25,640 bases of DNA from Rhodoferax sp. (GTDB taxonomy: Bacteria > Pseudomonadota > Gammaproteobacteria > Burkholderiales > Burkholderiaceae): NCBI GenBank assembly GCA_020048295.1, contig JAIFMT010000214.1, positions 1-25,640 on the forward strand, written 5' to 3'. The position numbers and the translations under genes are program-made. Under the pieces are notes generated by a model. That model was not told the origin of the DNA, ran no database searches, and saw nothing but the letters and a program-made list of their open reading frames with translations. Positions 1 through 7,709 of this stretch are shown piece by piece. Every line of letters starts with the position of its first letter. The first letter of the stretch is position 1.

Positions 1-1507
1 CGCCAATGCCGGCGTGCGGCAGCGCCTTGGTGCCCATGCGTACTTTCACACCCGGGGCCATGCTGGCCTGGCTGCGGTAAATGCCGGGCACACCCAGCTC
101 GGCCATCCAGCCGCCCCAGGTGCTGTTGGCCAGGATCATGGCCTCCGACACAATCAAATCCAGTGGCGCACCGCGCTGGCGGATGCTGATTTGCACTTGC
201 TCGGTGCCTTGCGGCTCAGCGCCGTCGTTGCCGACCAGCCGGTAGTTGTAATCGGGCCGGTTGAAATTTTCCGGCTTGCCGCGCACCACTTCACGCTTGG
301 CTTTCAGGTCTTTTGCCAGGCGATGCAAAAATGAGAGCTTCTCGCGCTTATTCAGCAAGGGCTGCGGGTCAATATCATGCATAAACGCCGGGTTTTCCAG
401 CCATTCCAGCGTGACGATGTTGTCGAGCTGGTCATGGCGCAGGTTGGCTCCGATGTGCACCCGTTCCAGCTTGGTCTCTGTGGCCTTGATCTCCAGCGTG
501 GCCTCGTCGAGCGTGACGTACAGCGACACGGCAGGGCAGTCGCAGCCCTCGGTCAGCGTGTACTTTTGCACCACCTCGTCGGGCAGCATGGTGATCTTGT
601 AGCCCGGCATATAGACCGTGGACAAGCGGGCGCGGCCCAGCTGGTCAATGGCGCTGCCGGGTTTGATGGCCAGACCGGGGGCGGCGATGTGGATGCCGAG
701 CAGCACCGTGCCCGTGCCCAGACCTTGCACGGACAGTGCATCGTCAATCTCGGTGGTGGCCGAGTCGTCAATCGAGAACGCGCGGGCGCTGGACAGGGGT
801 AGCTCGTCGGTGATGAGCGGGGCTTCCAGCTTGGCAAAACCGGTACCCTTGGCAAAGTTTTCCAGCAAAAAGCGCCGCCAGTGGAACTGGTAGGGTGAGT
901 CGATGGCACCGGCCTTGATCAGCAAGTCCAGCGGGCCCAGGTGCGTGGCGCGTGAGGCCTCGACCACTGCCTTGTATTCAGGCGCGTTTTTGTCGGGCTT
1001 GAACAGGATTTTGTACAGCTGGTCGCGGATTGCAGCTGGGCAAACGCCTTCGGCGAGTTCTTTGACCCACGCGTCAATCTGCGCAGCAATCAGCTTTTTC
1101 TTCTCGATGGCGGCCAGCGCCTGCGCCAGGATGTCGGCCGAAGCCTTGCGAAAACGCCCTTTGCCAGCCCGGCGGAAGTAGTGCGGCGACTCAAACAGCG
1201 CCAGCAACATACCGGCCTGCTCGGCAAGAGAGGCGTGTTCTGAAAAATAATCGCGCGCCAGGTCGGCAAAGCCAAACTCATCCTCAGGCGCAAATTCCCA
1301 GGCCATTTCCAGCTCGATGCCGGCCTTGACCGCCTGCGCGGCGGCCATCAGTTGCGCCGGCTCGGGCTTGTCAAACTTGAGCAGCATGTTGGCCGTTTTG
1401 ACCTTGACGCGCTTGCCGCTGTCGAGTTCCACCTGCGCCGAGGCATCGGCCTCCGACAGGATGCGGCCGGCCAGAAATTTTCCGGTTTCTTCAAATAGGA
1501 TGTGCAT
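1..1507 (-). CDS. RNB-domain exoribonuclease (RNase II/R family), 3' end outside window
   Basis: An uninterrupted minus-strand frame runs from the ATG at 1507 to the left edge (about 502 codons, no stop), so the C-terminus is missing. RNB enzymes degrade single-stranded RNA processively 3' to 5' using Mg2+ held by a cluster of aspartates. The signature is at residues 246-258: Asp247, Glu253, Asp255 and Asp256, followed by Ala-Leu-Ser. This aligns with E. coli RNase II Asp201/207/209/210, except that the second acidic position is Glu. Residues 1-45 look like a small beta-rich RNA-binding domain, residues 50-200 are mostly helical, and the catalytic domain starts near 230. I see no standard tandem cold-shock domains. 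Downstream text includes a Pro-Gly-Tyr-Lys-Ile-Thr-Met-Leu-Pro stretch like the RNB motif Pro-Gly-x-x-Ile-x-Met-Leu-Pro. The gene follows hutD by 64 bp on the same strand. The family call is firm; RNase II versus another RNB subtype is not resolved. Confidence 0.88.
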   Translation of the reverse strand, partial: MHILFEETGKFLAGRILSEADASAQVELDSGKRVKVKTANMLLKFDKPEPAQLMAAAQAVKAGIELEMAWEFAPEDEFGFADLARDYFSEHASLAEQAGMLLALFESPHYFRRAGKGRFRKASADILAQALAAIEKKKLIAAQIDAWVKELAEGVCPAAIRDQLYKILFKPDKNAPEYKAVVEASRATHLGPLDLLIKAGAIDSPYQFHWRRFLLENFAKGTGFAKLEAPLITDELPLSSARAFSIDDSATTEIDDALSVQGLGTGTVLLGIHIAAPGLAIKPGSAIDQLGRARLSTVYMPGYKITMLPDEVVQKYTLTEGCDCPAVSLYVTLDEATLEIKATETKLERVHIGANLRHDQLDNIVTLEWLENPAFMHDIDPQPLLNKREKLSFLHRLAKDLKAKREVVRGKPENFNRPDYNYRLVGNDGAEPQGTEQVQISIRQRGAPLDLIVSEAMILANSTWGGWMAELGVPGIYRSQASMAPGVKVRMGTKALPHAGIG

Positions 1508-1571
1508 GGCGCAGATTGTCCCATGGGGCGCCAGCCGCGAATGGCACCGCCTTTTGCAATCGCGTGCACTT

Positions 1572-2240
1572 TCAGCGCGACAACTCGACCAACGCAAGCA
1601 GGCTGCCTGGCTGGTTGGCCTCTACTATCATGTCAATAGCTGGTAGCGCATACAGAACATGGGCTAGAGGCATATTTTTTATGTATTCATTGGGTGAGAC
1701 GGTGCGCACACAAAAAGCCCCTTGCAGCACCAGCGCGACACATTCACCGCGCAGCACTGCGCGGTGGGTGACCAGCCGGAAGCGCGCCGCCGCGTGCGTG
1801 CGCCGGGTCATCACATTCAGGCACTGCAACGGTGCGCCGCTGCAGCGCGCCACCAGCGCCGTCTCGCCAGGGTAGCTGGCGCTCTGGTGCAGACCCAGAT
1901 GCAGCACCGTCTGGCCGCTGGCATCCTGCAGTGTCAGGGCATGCCCTGCGATCAGCATGCTGATGCGATCCACCCCGGCAAAGCAAGAAAAAGCCCCGTC
2001 TTGCACGATGGTGGCCACACTGACGCGCCAATGCCAGGCAACTGCTTCGGGGTCAGTTGCAGCAGGGTCGCTGGCGGGCATATTGCCAGTGTGCTCTTTG
2101 GCAACGGGTGTGGGGACAAGCGCTGGCCCACCACGGCAGCCTGTGGCCAGCGTGCGGGTCACACCCTGGCCATTGCGCCAAGGCTCGGGTGGCACATCCG
2201 CCAGCGCAAAGATGCGCACCAAGTCGGCCTCAGAAACCAT
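1572..2240 (-). CDS. hutD: HutD/Ves family protein
   Basis: This is a 222-residue cupin-fold protein of the HutD/Ves family. Diagnostic segments are Pro-Trp-Arg-Asn-Gly-Gln-Gly-Val-Thr-Arg near residue 20 (family form RNGxGxTRE) and Trp-His-Trp-Arg-Val-Ser-Val-Ala followed by Asp-Gly-Ala-Phe-Ser-Cys-Phe-Ala-Gly-Val-Asp-Arg. In Pseudomonas HutD belongs to the histidine-utilisation locus and is thought to limit hut expression; no enzymatic activity is established. The ATG at 2240 shares its A with the TGA of the upstream oxidoreductase (TGATG), which argues for translational coupling and for this start over the GTG three bases earlier. A low-complexity insert of about 30 residues follows the first motif. 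Part of the C-terminal region is encoded by dispersed repeat copy A. No hutH, U, I or F is present here, so a role in histidine breakdown is an inference. Confidence 0.8.
   Translation of the reverse strand: MVSEADLVRIFALADVPPEPWRNGQGVTRTLATGCRGGPALVPTPVAKEHTGNMPASDPAATDPEAVAWHWRVSVATIVQDGAFSCFAGVDRISMLIAGHALTLQDASGQTVLHLGLHQSASYPGETALVARCSGAPLQCLNVMTRRTHAAARFRLVTHRAVLRGECVALVLQGAFCVRTVSPNEYIKNMPLAHVLYALPAIDMIVEANQPGSLLALVELSR
1621..1671 (+). repeat. Dispersed AT-rich repeat, copy A (inside hutD)
   Basis: This copy carries the core ATAGCTG-n-TAGCGC, 11 nt, then GGGCTAGAGGC. The same core with the same 11-nt spacing occurs at 15401-15436, 21186-21226 and 25289-25329. It lies antisense to hutD and encodes about residues 190-206 of that protein, so the gene reads through the element without interruption. 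The local composition is more AT-rich than the surrounding gene. Confidence 0.75.
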
Positions 2241-3424
2241 CACGATACCGCGCCCAGCCCGTATTTGCCCACCAGCAAATGCCCGCTGGCAAAGCGCTCG
2301 TAGGCATAGGGAGCCAGCGAGATGTCTGGCGTGAGACCCAGCGCCTCTTGCGCCAGCACCCGCCCAACGGCGGGCGACAGCTTGAAGCCGTGGCCGGAAA
2401 ATCCATAACCCACCACCACGCCATCGATCCCCGGAATGCGCCCGAGCACCGGGTTCCAGTCGGGTGTCACGTCATACACGCCGGTCCACGAGGAGGCCAG
2501 GCCAGCTTCGGCAAAGCTCGGGAAGCGCGCTGCCGCCTGTTCACCAATGCTCACGATGTAGTCCAGCGACACATCGCCCTGTTCGTTGTCCAGATCGGCC
2601 AGCGTCTCGCCGACGGTGCCTTCGCTGACCAGCATTTGCGTGCCGCCATAACTGCGGCAATACAACATGCCCGGGCTGCCCAGGTCTTTGAACACCGGCA
2701 TGGCAAAGCTGTAGGGTTGCGGCCCTTCAAGGGCCAGCACGGTGTGGCGCTCGGGCTTGACCGGCATTGGCAGGCCAACCCAGTCTTGCAATTGCGCCGC
2801 CCAAATGTTTTGCGTGCTGATGAGCGTGCCACAGCGAAAGTTGCCGGCGCTGCTTTCCACACCCACCACGCGGTTGCCGTCACGCACCAATTGGGTGACG
2901 GTGACGCCTTCCATGATCTTCACCCCGCCCTGGCGCGCGCTGCGGGCAAAGCTGGTGGCTACCAGGTAAGCATCGGCAAAACCGGCTTCTGGCTCGTAGC
3001 CGATCAGTGCGGCGTCGTCCAGGCTGGCAATGGGCAACAGTGTCTCGGCTTGCTGGCGGTCCAGCAGATGCACCGCAATGCCCTGCGCCTGCTGAGCTTT
3101 GAGCGCGTCGGCCAGCGGTTGCAGCTTGGCGCCGTCGGGCGCGGCGATCAGGTAGCCGCACTTCACCAGGCCGGCGGCGGCATCGTCGTCGCCCAGGTAA
3201 TTGGCAAAGTCGGTGAACACGCGCCACGAGTCTTTGGCCAATGCCACGTTTTCCGGCACCGAGTAATGGGTGCGCAAAATCCCCGACGACTGCGAGGTAG
3301 TGCCCGCGCCAATCTGGCTTTGCTCCAGCACCAGCACGCTTTTGGCGCCCAGGCGCGACAGGTGGTAAGCCACCGAACAGCCGATGACCCCGGCACCGAT
3401 CACGATCACGTCATAACTTTGCAT
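2240..3424 (-). CDS. FAD-dependent oxidoreductase, DAO (D-amino acid/sarcosine oxidase) family
   Basis: This 394-residue flavoenzyme has an N-terminal Rossmann dinucleotide-binding motif (Val-Ile-Gly-Ala-Gly-Val-Ile-Gly-Cys, residues 6-14, then a Glu ending the second strand). It also has a C-terminal DAO signature, Gly-Val-Tyr-Asp-Val-Thr-Pro-Asp-Trp-Asn-Pro followed by Gly-Phe-Ser-Gly-His-Gly-Phe-Lys. That pattern is typical of sarcosine oxidase beta, glycine oxidase and N-methyl amino acid oxidases, which oxidise a secondary or primary amine with FAD. The substrate cannot be read from sequence. The gene is divergent from a LysR regulator across 138 bp and is translationally coupled to hutD downstream, so it is probably the regulated catabolic enzyme of this small locus. 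The reading frame is full length with no signal peptide, implying a cytoplasmic enzyme. Confidence 0.85.
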   Translation of the reverse strand: MQSYDVIVIGAGVIGCSVAYHLSRLGAKSVLVLEQSQIGAGTTSQSSGILRTHYSVPENVALAKDSWRVFTDFANYLGDDDAAAGLVKCGYLIAAPDGAKLQPLADALKAQQAQGIAVHLLDRQQAETLLPIASLDDAALIGYEPEAGFADAYLVATSFARSARQGGVKIMEGVTVTQLVRDGNRVVGVESSAGNFRCGTLISTQNIWAAQLQDWVGLPMPVKPERHTVLALEGPQPYSFAMPVFKDLGSPGMLYCRSYGGTQMLVSEGTVGETLADLDNEQGDVSLDYIVSIGEQAAARFPSFAEAGLASSWTGVYDVTPDWNPVLGRIPGIDGVVVGYGFSGHGFKLSPAVGRVLAQEALGLTPDISLAPYAYERFASGHLLVGKYGLGAVS

Positions 3425-3498
3425 GGCAAACTTTCATTGAGTCAATGTGCCAGCAGCGTATGCAAGCAACGCACCATGCGCGCCAGCATTTGAAATAT

Positions 3499-3513
3499 TT
3501 ATCTTCAGCATAA
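3499..3513. promoter_or_regulatory. Candidate LysR-type operator (T-N11-A palindrome)
   Basis: A perfect inverted repeat, TTAT-N7-ATAA, contains the T-N11-A pattern of LysR-family operators. It sits in the 138-bp divergent region, 50 bp before the lysR start and 75-90 bp before the oxidoreductase start. This is the usual position for a site serving both autoregulation and activation of the divergent gene. Assignment rests on position and symmetry only. Confidence 0.5.
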
Positions 3514-3562
3514 GTTGACGTGATGCCAAGAGGACCGCTGGCGCATTTGCTACCATTTCGCC

Positions 3563-4564
3563 ATGTCCCAAACCCCTGTGCTTGACCTGCAGGCCTTGCA
3601 GACCTTTGTGGCTTTCAGCGAGGCCAATTCCATGACACTGGCAGCCGCCCGGCTGGGGGTGTCACAAAGCGCGGTCAGCCAGCTGATCAAACGGCTGGAG
3701 GCTGACATGGGCTGCGCTCTGCTCGACCGCGACGTGCGCCCGGCGCAGCTCACGCACGCCGGGCGCACCCTGCGTACACTGGCGCAGGATTTGCTCAGCC
3801 ACGCTGCCAGCGTCACCGAGCGGGTGCGCCAGGGGGGCTTGAGCGGCCACCCCAGCATTCGACTGGGCTGTGTGGATTCGTTCGCCGCCACCGTGGGACC
3901 AGCGCTGATCCGCGCCCTGTCAGGCGACGCGCGCGAGCTGTACCTGTGGTCAGGGTTGACGGCCAACTTGCTGGCGCAGTTGCTGGCGCGCGAGCTGGAC
4001 CTGGTGATTTGCACCGATGCCGGTGCCGCACACCCCCGCTTGGTGCAGCGGCCGTTGTTTGCCGAGCGCTTTGTACTGGTGCTACCCCTGTCCTGGGTGC
4101 ATGGCGCTGCGGCCGATGCGCCGGCGTTGCCACCGCCGGGCTTGTCGGAGCTGAGCGCCCGCCTGCCGCTGATTCGCTACAGCGTGCGCTCAGCCATCGG
4201 GCAGCAGGTGGAGCTGTATTTGCGCCATATCGGAGTGCAGGCCGAGCGACGTTTTGAGCTCGATGCCACCGACCCGATGCTCAGCCTGGTGGCCGCCGGC
4301 CTGGGTTGGGCCATCAGCACGCCACTGTGCCTGTGGCAGTCACGCCACTTCATGGGCCAGGTGGCGGTGTTTGCGCTGGCGCCGTCCACCCTGGGCCAGC
4401 GAACGTTTTTTCTGCTGGCACAGCGCGGCGAGTGGCAGCAACTCAGCGACGACATTGCCCGTGTCACGCGCCTGGTGATGCAGCAAACCACGGCCCTTGA
4501 AATACTGGCCGCCTGGCCCAGGCTAGGCACTGACACATTTGATTTTTTTCCTGACGGGGCTTAA
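3563..4564 (+). CDS. LysR-family transcriptional regulator
   Basis: This 333-residue regulator has the LysR winged helix-turn-helix near residues 9-66. It begins with Leu-Gln-Ala-Leu-Gln-Thr-Phe-Val-Ala-Phe and has the recognition-helix segment Leu-Gly-Val-Ser-Gln-Ser-Ala-Val-Ser-Gln. A substrate-binding-like effector domain follows from about residue 90. The length is slightly above the usual 290-320, the extra residues being at the C-terminus. It is transcribed away from the DAO oxidoreductase-hutD pair and towards the N-formylglutamate deformylase gene, which starts 45 bp after its stop. It probably controls one or both flanking units with a co-inducer related to the amine or amino acid substrate. 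No clear Shine-Dalgarno sequence is visible before the ATG. Confidence 0.9.
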   Translation: MSQTPVLDLQALQTFVAFSEANSMTLAAARLGVSQSAVSQLIKRLEADMGCALLDRDVRPAQLTHAGRTLRTLAQDLLSHAASVTERVRQGGLSGHPSIRLGCVDSFAATVGPALIRALSGDARELYLWSGLTANLLAQLLARELDLVICTDAGAAHPRLVQRPLFAERFVLVLPLSWVHGAAADAPALPPPGLSELSARLPLIRYSVRSAIGQQVELYLRHIGVQAERRFELDATDPMLSLVAAGLGWAISTPLCLWQSRHFMGQVAVFALAPSTLGQRTFFLLAQRGEWQQLSDDIARVTRLVMQQTTALEILAAWPRLGTDTFDFFPDGA

Positions 4565-4609
4565 GCGCCCTTTGATTTGACCGCGTTGAACTTCTTCACA
4601 ACCCCCATC

Positions 4610-5419
4610 ATGACCACCACGCCTGCTTCCCCACCCCCCTGGCAGCTGCAACAGGGCAGCCTGCCGCTGCTGATCTCAATGCCGCATCCGGGCACGCTGC
4701 TACCCGCGGACATTGCCGCACACATGACCCCCGAGGCTGCCCGGTTGACCGATACCGACTGGCACATGGCGCAGTTGTACGACTTTGCCAGCGCCATCGG
4801 CGCTTCGGTGCTCAGGGCCCACTATTCACGCTATGTGATTGACCTGAACCGCCCGCCCGGCGGCGAGAGTCTGTACCCCGGCCAGACCACCACCGGCCTG
4901 TGCCCCACCGAAACCTTTCGCGGTGAACCGCTGTACCTGCCAGGACAGACACCCGATGCCGCAGAAATTGAGCGCCGGCGCATCGCTTTTTGGCAACCCT
5001 ACCATGACGCACTGGCTGCCGAATTGGCGCGCCTGCAGCAGTTGCACGGGCAGGTGTTGCTATGGGATGCGCACTCAATTGCCAGCGTGCTGCCGCGCCT
5101 GTTTGACGGCCCATTGCCCGACCTGAACTTTGGCACTGCCAGCGGCAGCAGTTGCGCCCCCGCCGTGCTGGCGGCAGCGCTGGCGCAGGTCAGCCACTCA
5201 AGCTGGAGCCAAGTGGTCAACGGCCGCTTCAAAGGGGGCTACATCACGCGCCACTATGGCCAGCCAGCGCAGGGCATCCACGCCATCCAGCTGGAGCTGT
5301 GCCAGTACCTCTACATGCATGAGTCGGCACCGTTTGCGTTTGTGCCAGCGCGTGCCAGCCAGTTGCAACCTGCCCTGCAAGCCATGCTGCTGGCTGCCAC
5401 AAACGCCTTGCGCAGATAA
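4610..5419 (+). CDS. hutG: N-formylglutamate deformylase
   Basis: This 269-residue protein of the N-formylglutamate amidohydrolase family hydrolyses N-formyl-L-glutamate to glutamate and formate, the last step of the five-step histidine pathway that uses formiminoglutamate deiminase (HutF). Visible family signatures are Ser-Met-Pro-His-Pro-Gly at residues 23-28, Arg-Tyr-Val-Ile-Asp-Leu-Asn-Arg-Pro-Pro, and Leu-Leu-Trp-Asp-Ala-His-Ser-Ile with metal-binding-type Asp and His. A later Asn-Gly-Arg-Phe-Lys-Gly-Gly-Tyr-Ile-Thr-Arg-His-Tyr-Gly is also characteristic. I chose the ATG at 4610 over an in-frame TTG at 4577 because the extra 11 residues resemble nothing in the family; neither start has a good ribosome-binding site. 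No other histidine-degradation enzyme lies nearby, so the formyl amino acid substrate could differ from formylglutamate. Confidence 0.88.
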   Translation: MTTTPASPPPWQLQQGSLPLLISMPHPGTLLPADIAAHMTPEAARLTDTDWHMAQLYDFASAIGASVLRAHYSRYVIDLNRPPGGESLYPGQTTTGLCPTETFRGEPLYLPGQTPDAAEIERRRIAFWQPYHDALAAELARLQQLHGQVLLWDAHSIASVLPRLFDGPLPDLNFGTASGSSCAPAVLAAALAQVSHSSWSQVVNGRFKGGYITRHYGQPAQGIHAIQLELCQYLYMHESAPFAFVPARASQLQPALQAMLLAATNALRR

Positions 5420-5453
5420 AAAAGACCCCCCGCAGCAATCAAACTGCGGGGGG
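5418..5453 (-). terminator. Intrinsic terminator of glnK-amtB
   Basis: A perfect 10-bp stem (CCCCCCGCAG at 5426-5435 paired with CTGCGGGGGG at 5444-5453) encloses an 8-nt loop. Read on the minus strand it is followed by a run of six U, because the plus strand has six A at 5418-5423. This orientation ends the amtB transcript. The A run overlaps the hutG stop codon, so the two converging genes end at the same place. Confidence 0.9.
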
Positions 5454-5515
5454 CCAACTCTCAAGGAAACAAGGTACGAAAACTGGTCAAGAAAACAATC
5501 AACTTTGAAGAAGCG

Positions 5516-5542
5516 GTGGCAGCCCGTCTTGCCGGCTGCCAC
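5516..5542 (-). other. Stem-loop directly after the amtB stop codon
   Basis: A perfect 9-bp inverted repeat, GTGGCAGCC / GGCTGCCAC, with a 9-nt loop starts 8 bases past the amtB stop. There is no U-run behind it, so it is unlikely to terminate alone. With the terminator some 60 bases further on it makes a two-hairpin 3' end. An RNA-stabilising role is possible but not shown. Confidence 0.6.
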
Positions 5543-5550
5543 TGCAGTGG

Positions 5551-7104
5551 TTAACGGCCGTAAGCCGCTTCACCGTGGGAGGTGATGTCCAGACCTTCGC
5601 GTTCAGCTTCTTCGCTGACCCGCAGACCAATCGTCAGGTCCACAATCTTGTAGGCGATGAACGACACCACACCCGACCAGATCACCGTGGTCAGCACGGC
5701 CTTGGTCTGAATCCAGACCTGGCTGGCAATCGAATAGTCAGCGCCGGCGATCATCGTGACCGTGGTCCAGTCAGCGACAGCGCTGGGGCCGCCGAGTGAT
5801 GGGCTGTTGAACACGCCAGTCAGGATGGCACCCATGATGCCGCAGACGCCATGCACGCCAAACACGTCGAGCGAGTCATCCGCACCGAGCATCTTCTTCA
5901 GGCCGTTCACGCCCCACAGACCGGCAAAACCAGACAGCAGGCCAATGACCAGCGCGCCACCGATACCGACATTGCCGCAAGCCGGGGTGATGGCCACCAG
6001 GCCTGCCACGCAACCTGACGCTGCACCCAGCATGGAAGCCTTGCCGCGCATCAGCGCTTCACCCACACACCAGGCCAGCACCGCAGCCGCCGTGGCCAGG
6101 AAGGTGTTGACAAACGCCAGCGCTGCAAAGCCATTGGCTTCCAGGGCCGAGCCGGCGTTAAAGCCAAACCAGCCCACCCACAGCAGGGCCGCACCCACCA
6201 TCGTCAGCGTCAGGCTGTGAGGGGCCATGGACTCTTTGCCGTAGCCAATGCGCTTGCCCACCATGAAGGCACCCACCAAGCCTGCCACGGCAGCGTTGAT
6301 GTGCACCACGGTACCGCCAGCAAAGTCCAGCGCGCCCGACTGCCACAGATAACCGGCCTTGGCGTTCATCGCGTCAACCACGTCCTTGCCGCTGTAGGCA
6401 TCGGGGCCCATCCAGAACCACACCATGTGAGCGATAGGCGCATAGCTGAAGGTGAACCACAGCACAGAGAACAGCAGCACGGCAGAGAACTTCATGCGCT
6501 CGGCAAAAGCACCGACGATCAGCGTGCATGTGATGGCGGCAAAGCTGGCCTGGAAGGCGGCAAACACAATTTCAGGAATATAGACACCCTTGCTGAAGGT
6601 GGCCGCGTTGGCAAATGTGCCCGCCGAGTTGTCCCAGACACCTTTCATGAACAGCCTGTCAAAGCCGCCAAAAAACGCGTTGCCCTCGGTAAACGCCAGG
6701 CTGTAGCCGTAAATGAACCACAGCACGACGATCAGCGAGAACGTGACCATCACCTGCATCAGGATGGACAGCATGTTCTTGGAGCGCACCAGGCCGCCGT
6801 AAAACAGCGCCAGACCGGGTACCGCCATCATGATGACCAACAGTGTGGAAAGCATCATCCACGAGGTGTCACCCTTGTTAGGCACCGGGGCCGGTGCTGC
6901 GGCCGCCGGGGCGGCTTCGCTGGCAGCAGCGGCTGCTGCCGGAGCGGCTGCATCGGCCGGCAGGGCCTCAGATACCGCCGGCGCGGCGGCAGAGGCCACA
7001 GGGGCCGCTTCGGAAGCTGGCGTAGCCGGCGCTTGCGCCATGACAGCGGCGTTGCCAAGCAGCAAACTGATGCCCAGCGCTAGAGATGCAAATAGTTTTT
7101 TCAT
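5551..7104 (-). CDS. amtB: Ammonium transporter AmtB
   Basis: This is a 517-residue inner-membrane ammonium channel of the Amt/Rh family. Residues 1-25 form a cleavable signal peptide ending Val-Met-Ala-Gln-Ala. Residues 26-76 are an Ala/Pro/Glu/Ser-rich linker, and the multi-pass Amt domain starts near residue 80. The conducting twin histidines are His268 (Gly-Gly-Thr-Val-Val-His-Ile-Asn) and His418 (Asp-Val-Phe-Gly-Val-His-Gly-Val). The C-terminal tail Gly-Leu-Arg-Val-Ser-Glu-Glu-Glu-like (here Ser-Glu-Glu-Ala-Glu-Arg-Glu-Gly-Leu-Asp) is the region that docks GlnK in characterised AmtB proteins. The gene lies 46 bp after glnK with an AGGA ribosome-binding site. The alanine-rich linker makes it roughly 80-100 residues longer than E. 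coli AmtB. Confidence 0.96.
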   Translation of the reverse strand: MKKLFASLALGISLLLGNAAVMAQAPATPASEAAPVASAAAPAVSEALPADAAAPAAAAAASEAAPAAAAPAPVPNKGDTSWMMLSTLLVIMMAVPGLALFYGGLVRSKNMLSILMQVMVTFSLIVVLWFIYGYSLAFTEGNAFFGGFDRLFMKGVWDNSAGTFANAATFSKGVYIPEIVFAAFQASFAAITCTLIVGAFAERMKFSAVLLFSVLWFTFSYAPIAHMVWFWMGPDAYSGKDVVDAMNAKAGYLWQSGALDFAGGTVVHINAAVAGLVGAFMVGKRIGYGKESMAPHSLTLTMVGAALLWVGWFGFNAGSALEANGFAALAFVNTFLATAAAVLAWCVGEALMRGKASMLGAASGCVAGLVAITPACGNVGIGGALVIGLLSGFAGLWGVNGLKKMLGADDSLDVFGVHGVCGIMGAILTGVFNSPSLGGPSAVADWTTVTMIAGADYSIASQVWIQTKAVLTTVIWSGVVSFIAYKIVDLTIGLRVSEEAEREGLDITSHGEAAYGR

Positions 7105-7150
7105 GGGATTTCCTGTCGGTGAGGTTCAGTGGGTCGGTCCTGCCGGGCTT

Positions 7151-7663
<513 letters not shown>

Positions 7664-7709
7664 TCAGGCCGCGCGGACGATTGCGCACCTTTTTAAGCAA
7701 GGAATTCAC

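Noticed and set aside
553..909. Open frames on both strands inside 1-1500
   Set aside because: They are other-frame shadows of the RNB exoribonuclease, whose frame is open from 1507 to the window edge and carries the catalytic motif.
6880..7060. Ala/Pro-coding GC repeats at the amtB 5' end as a mobile repeat or recombination site
   Set aside because: They are codon-level low complexity in the linker after the signal peptide, common in this family of bacteria, without a fixed DNA unit.
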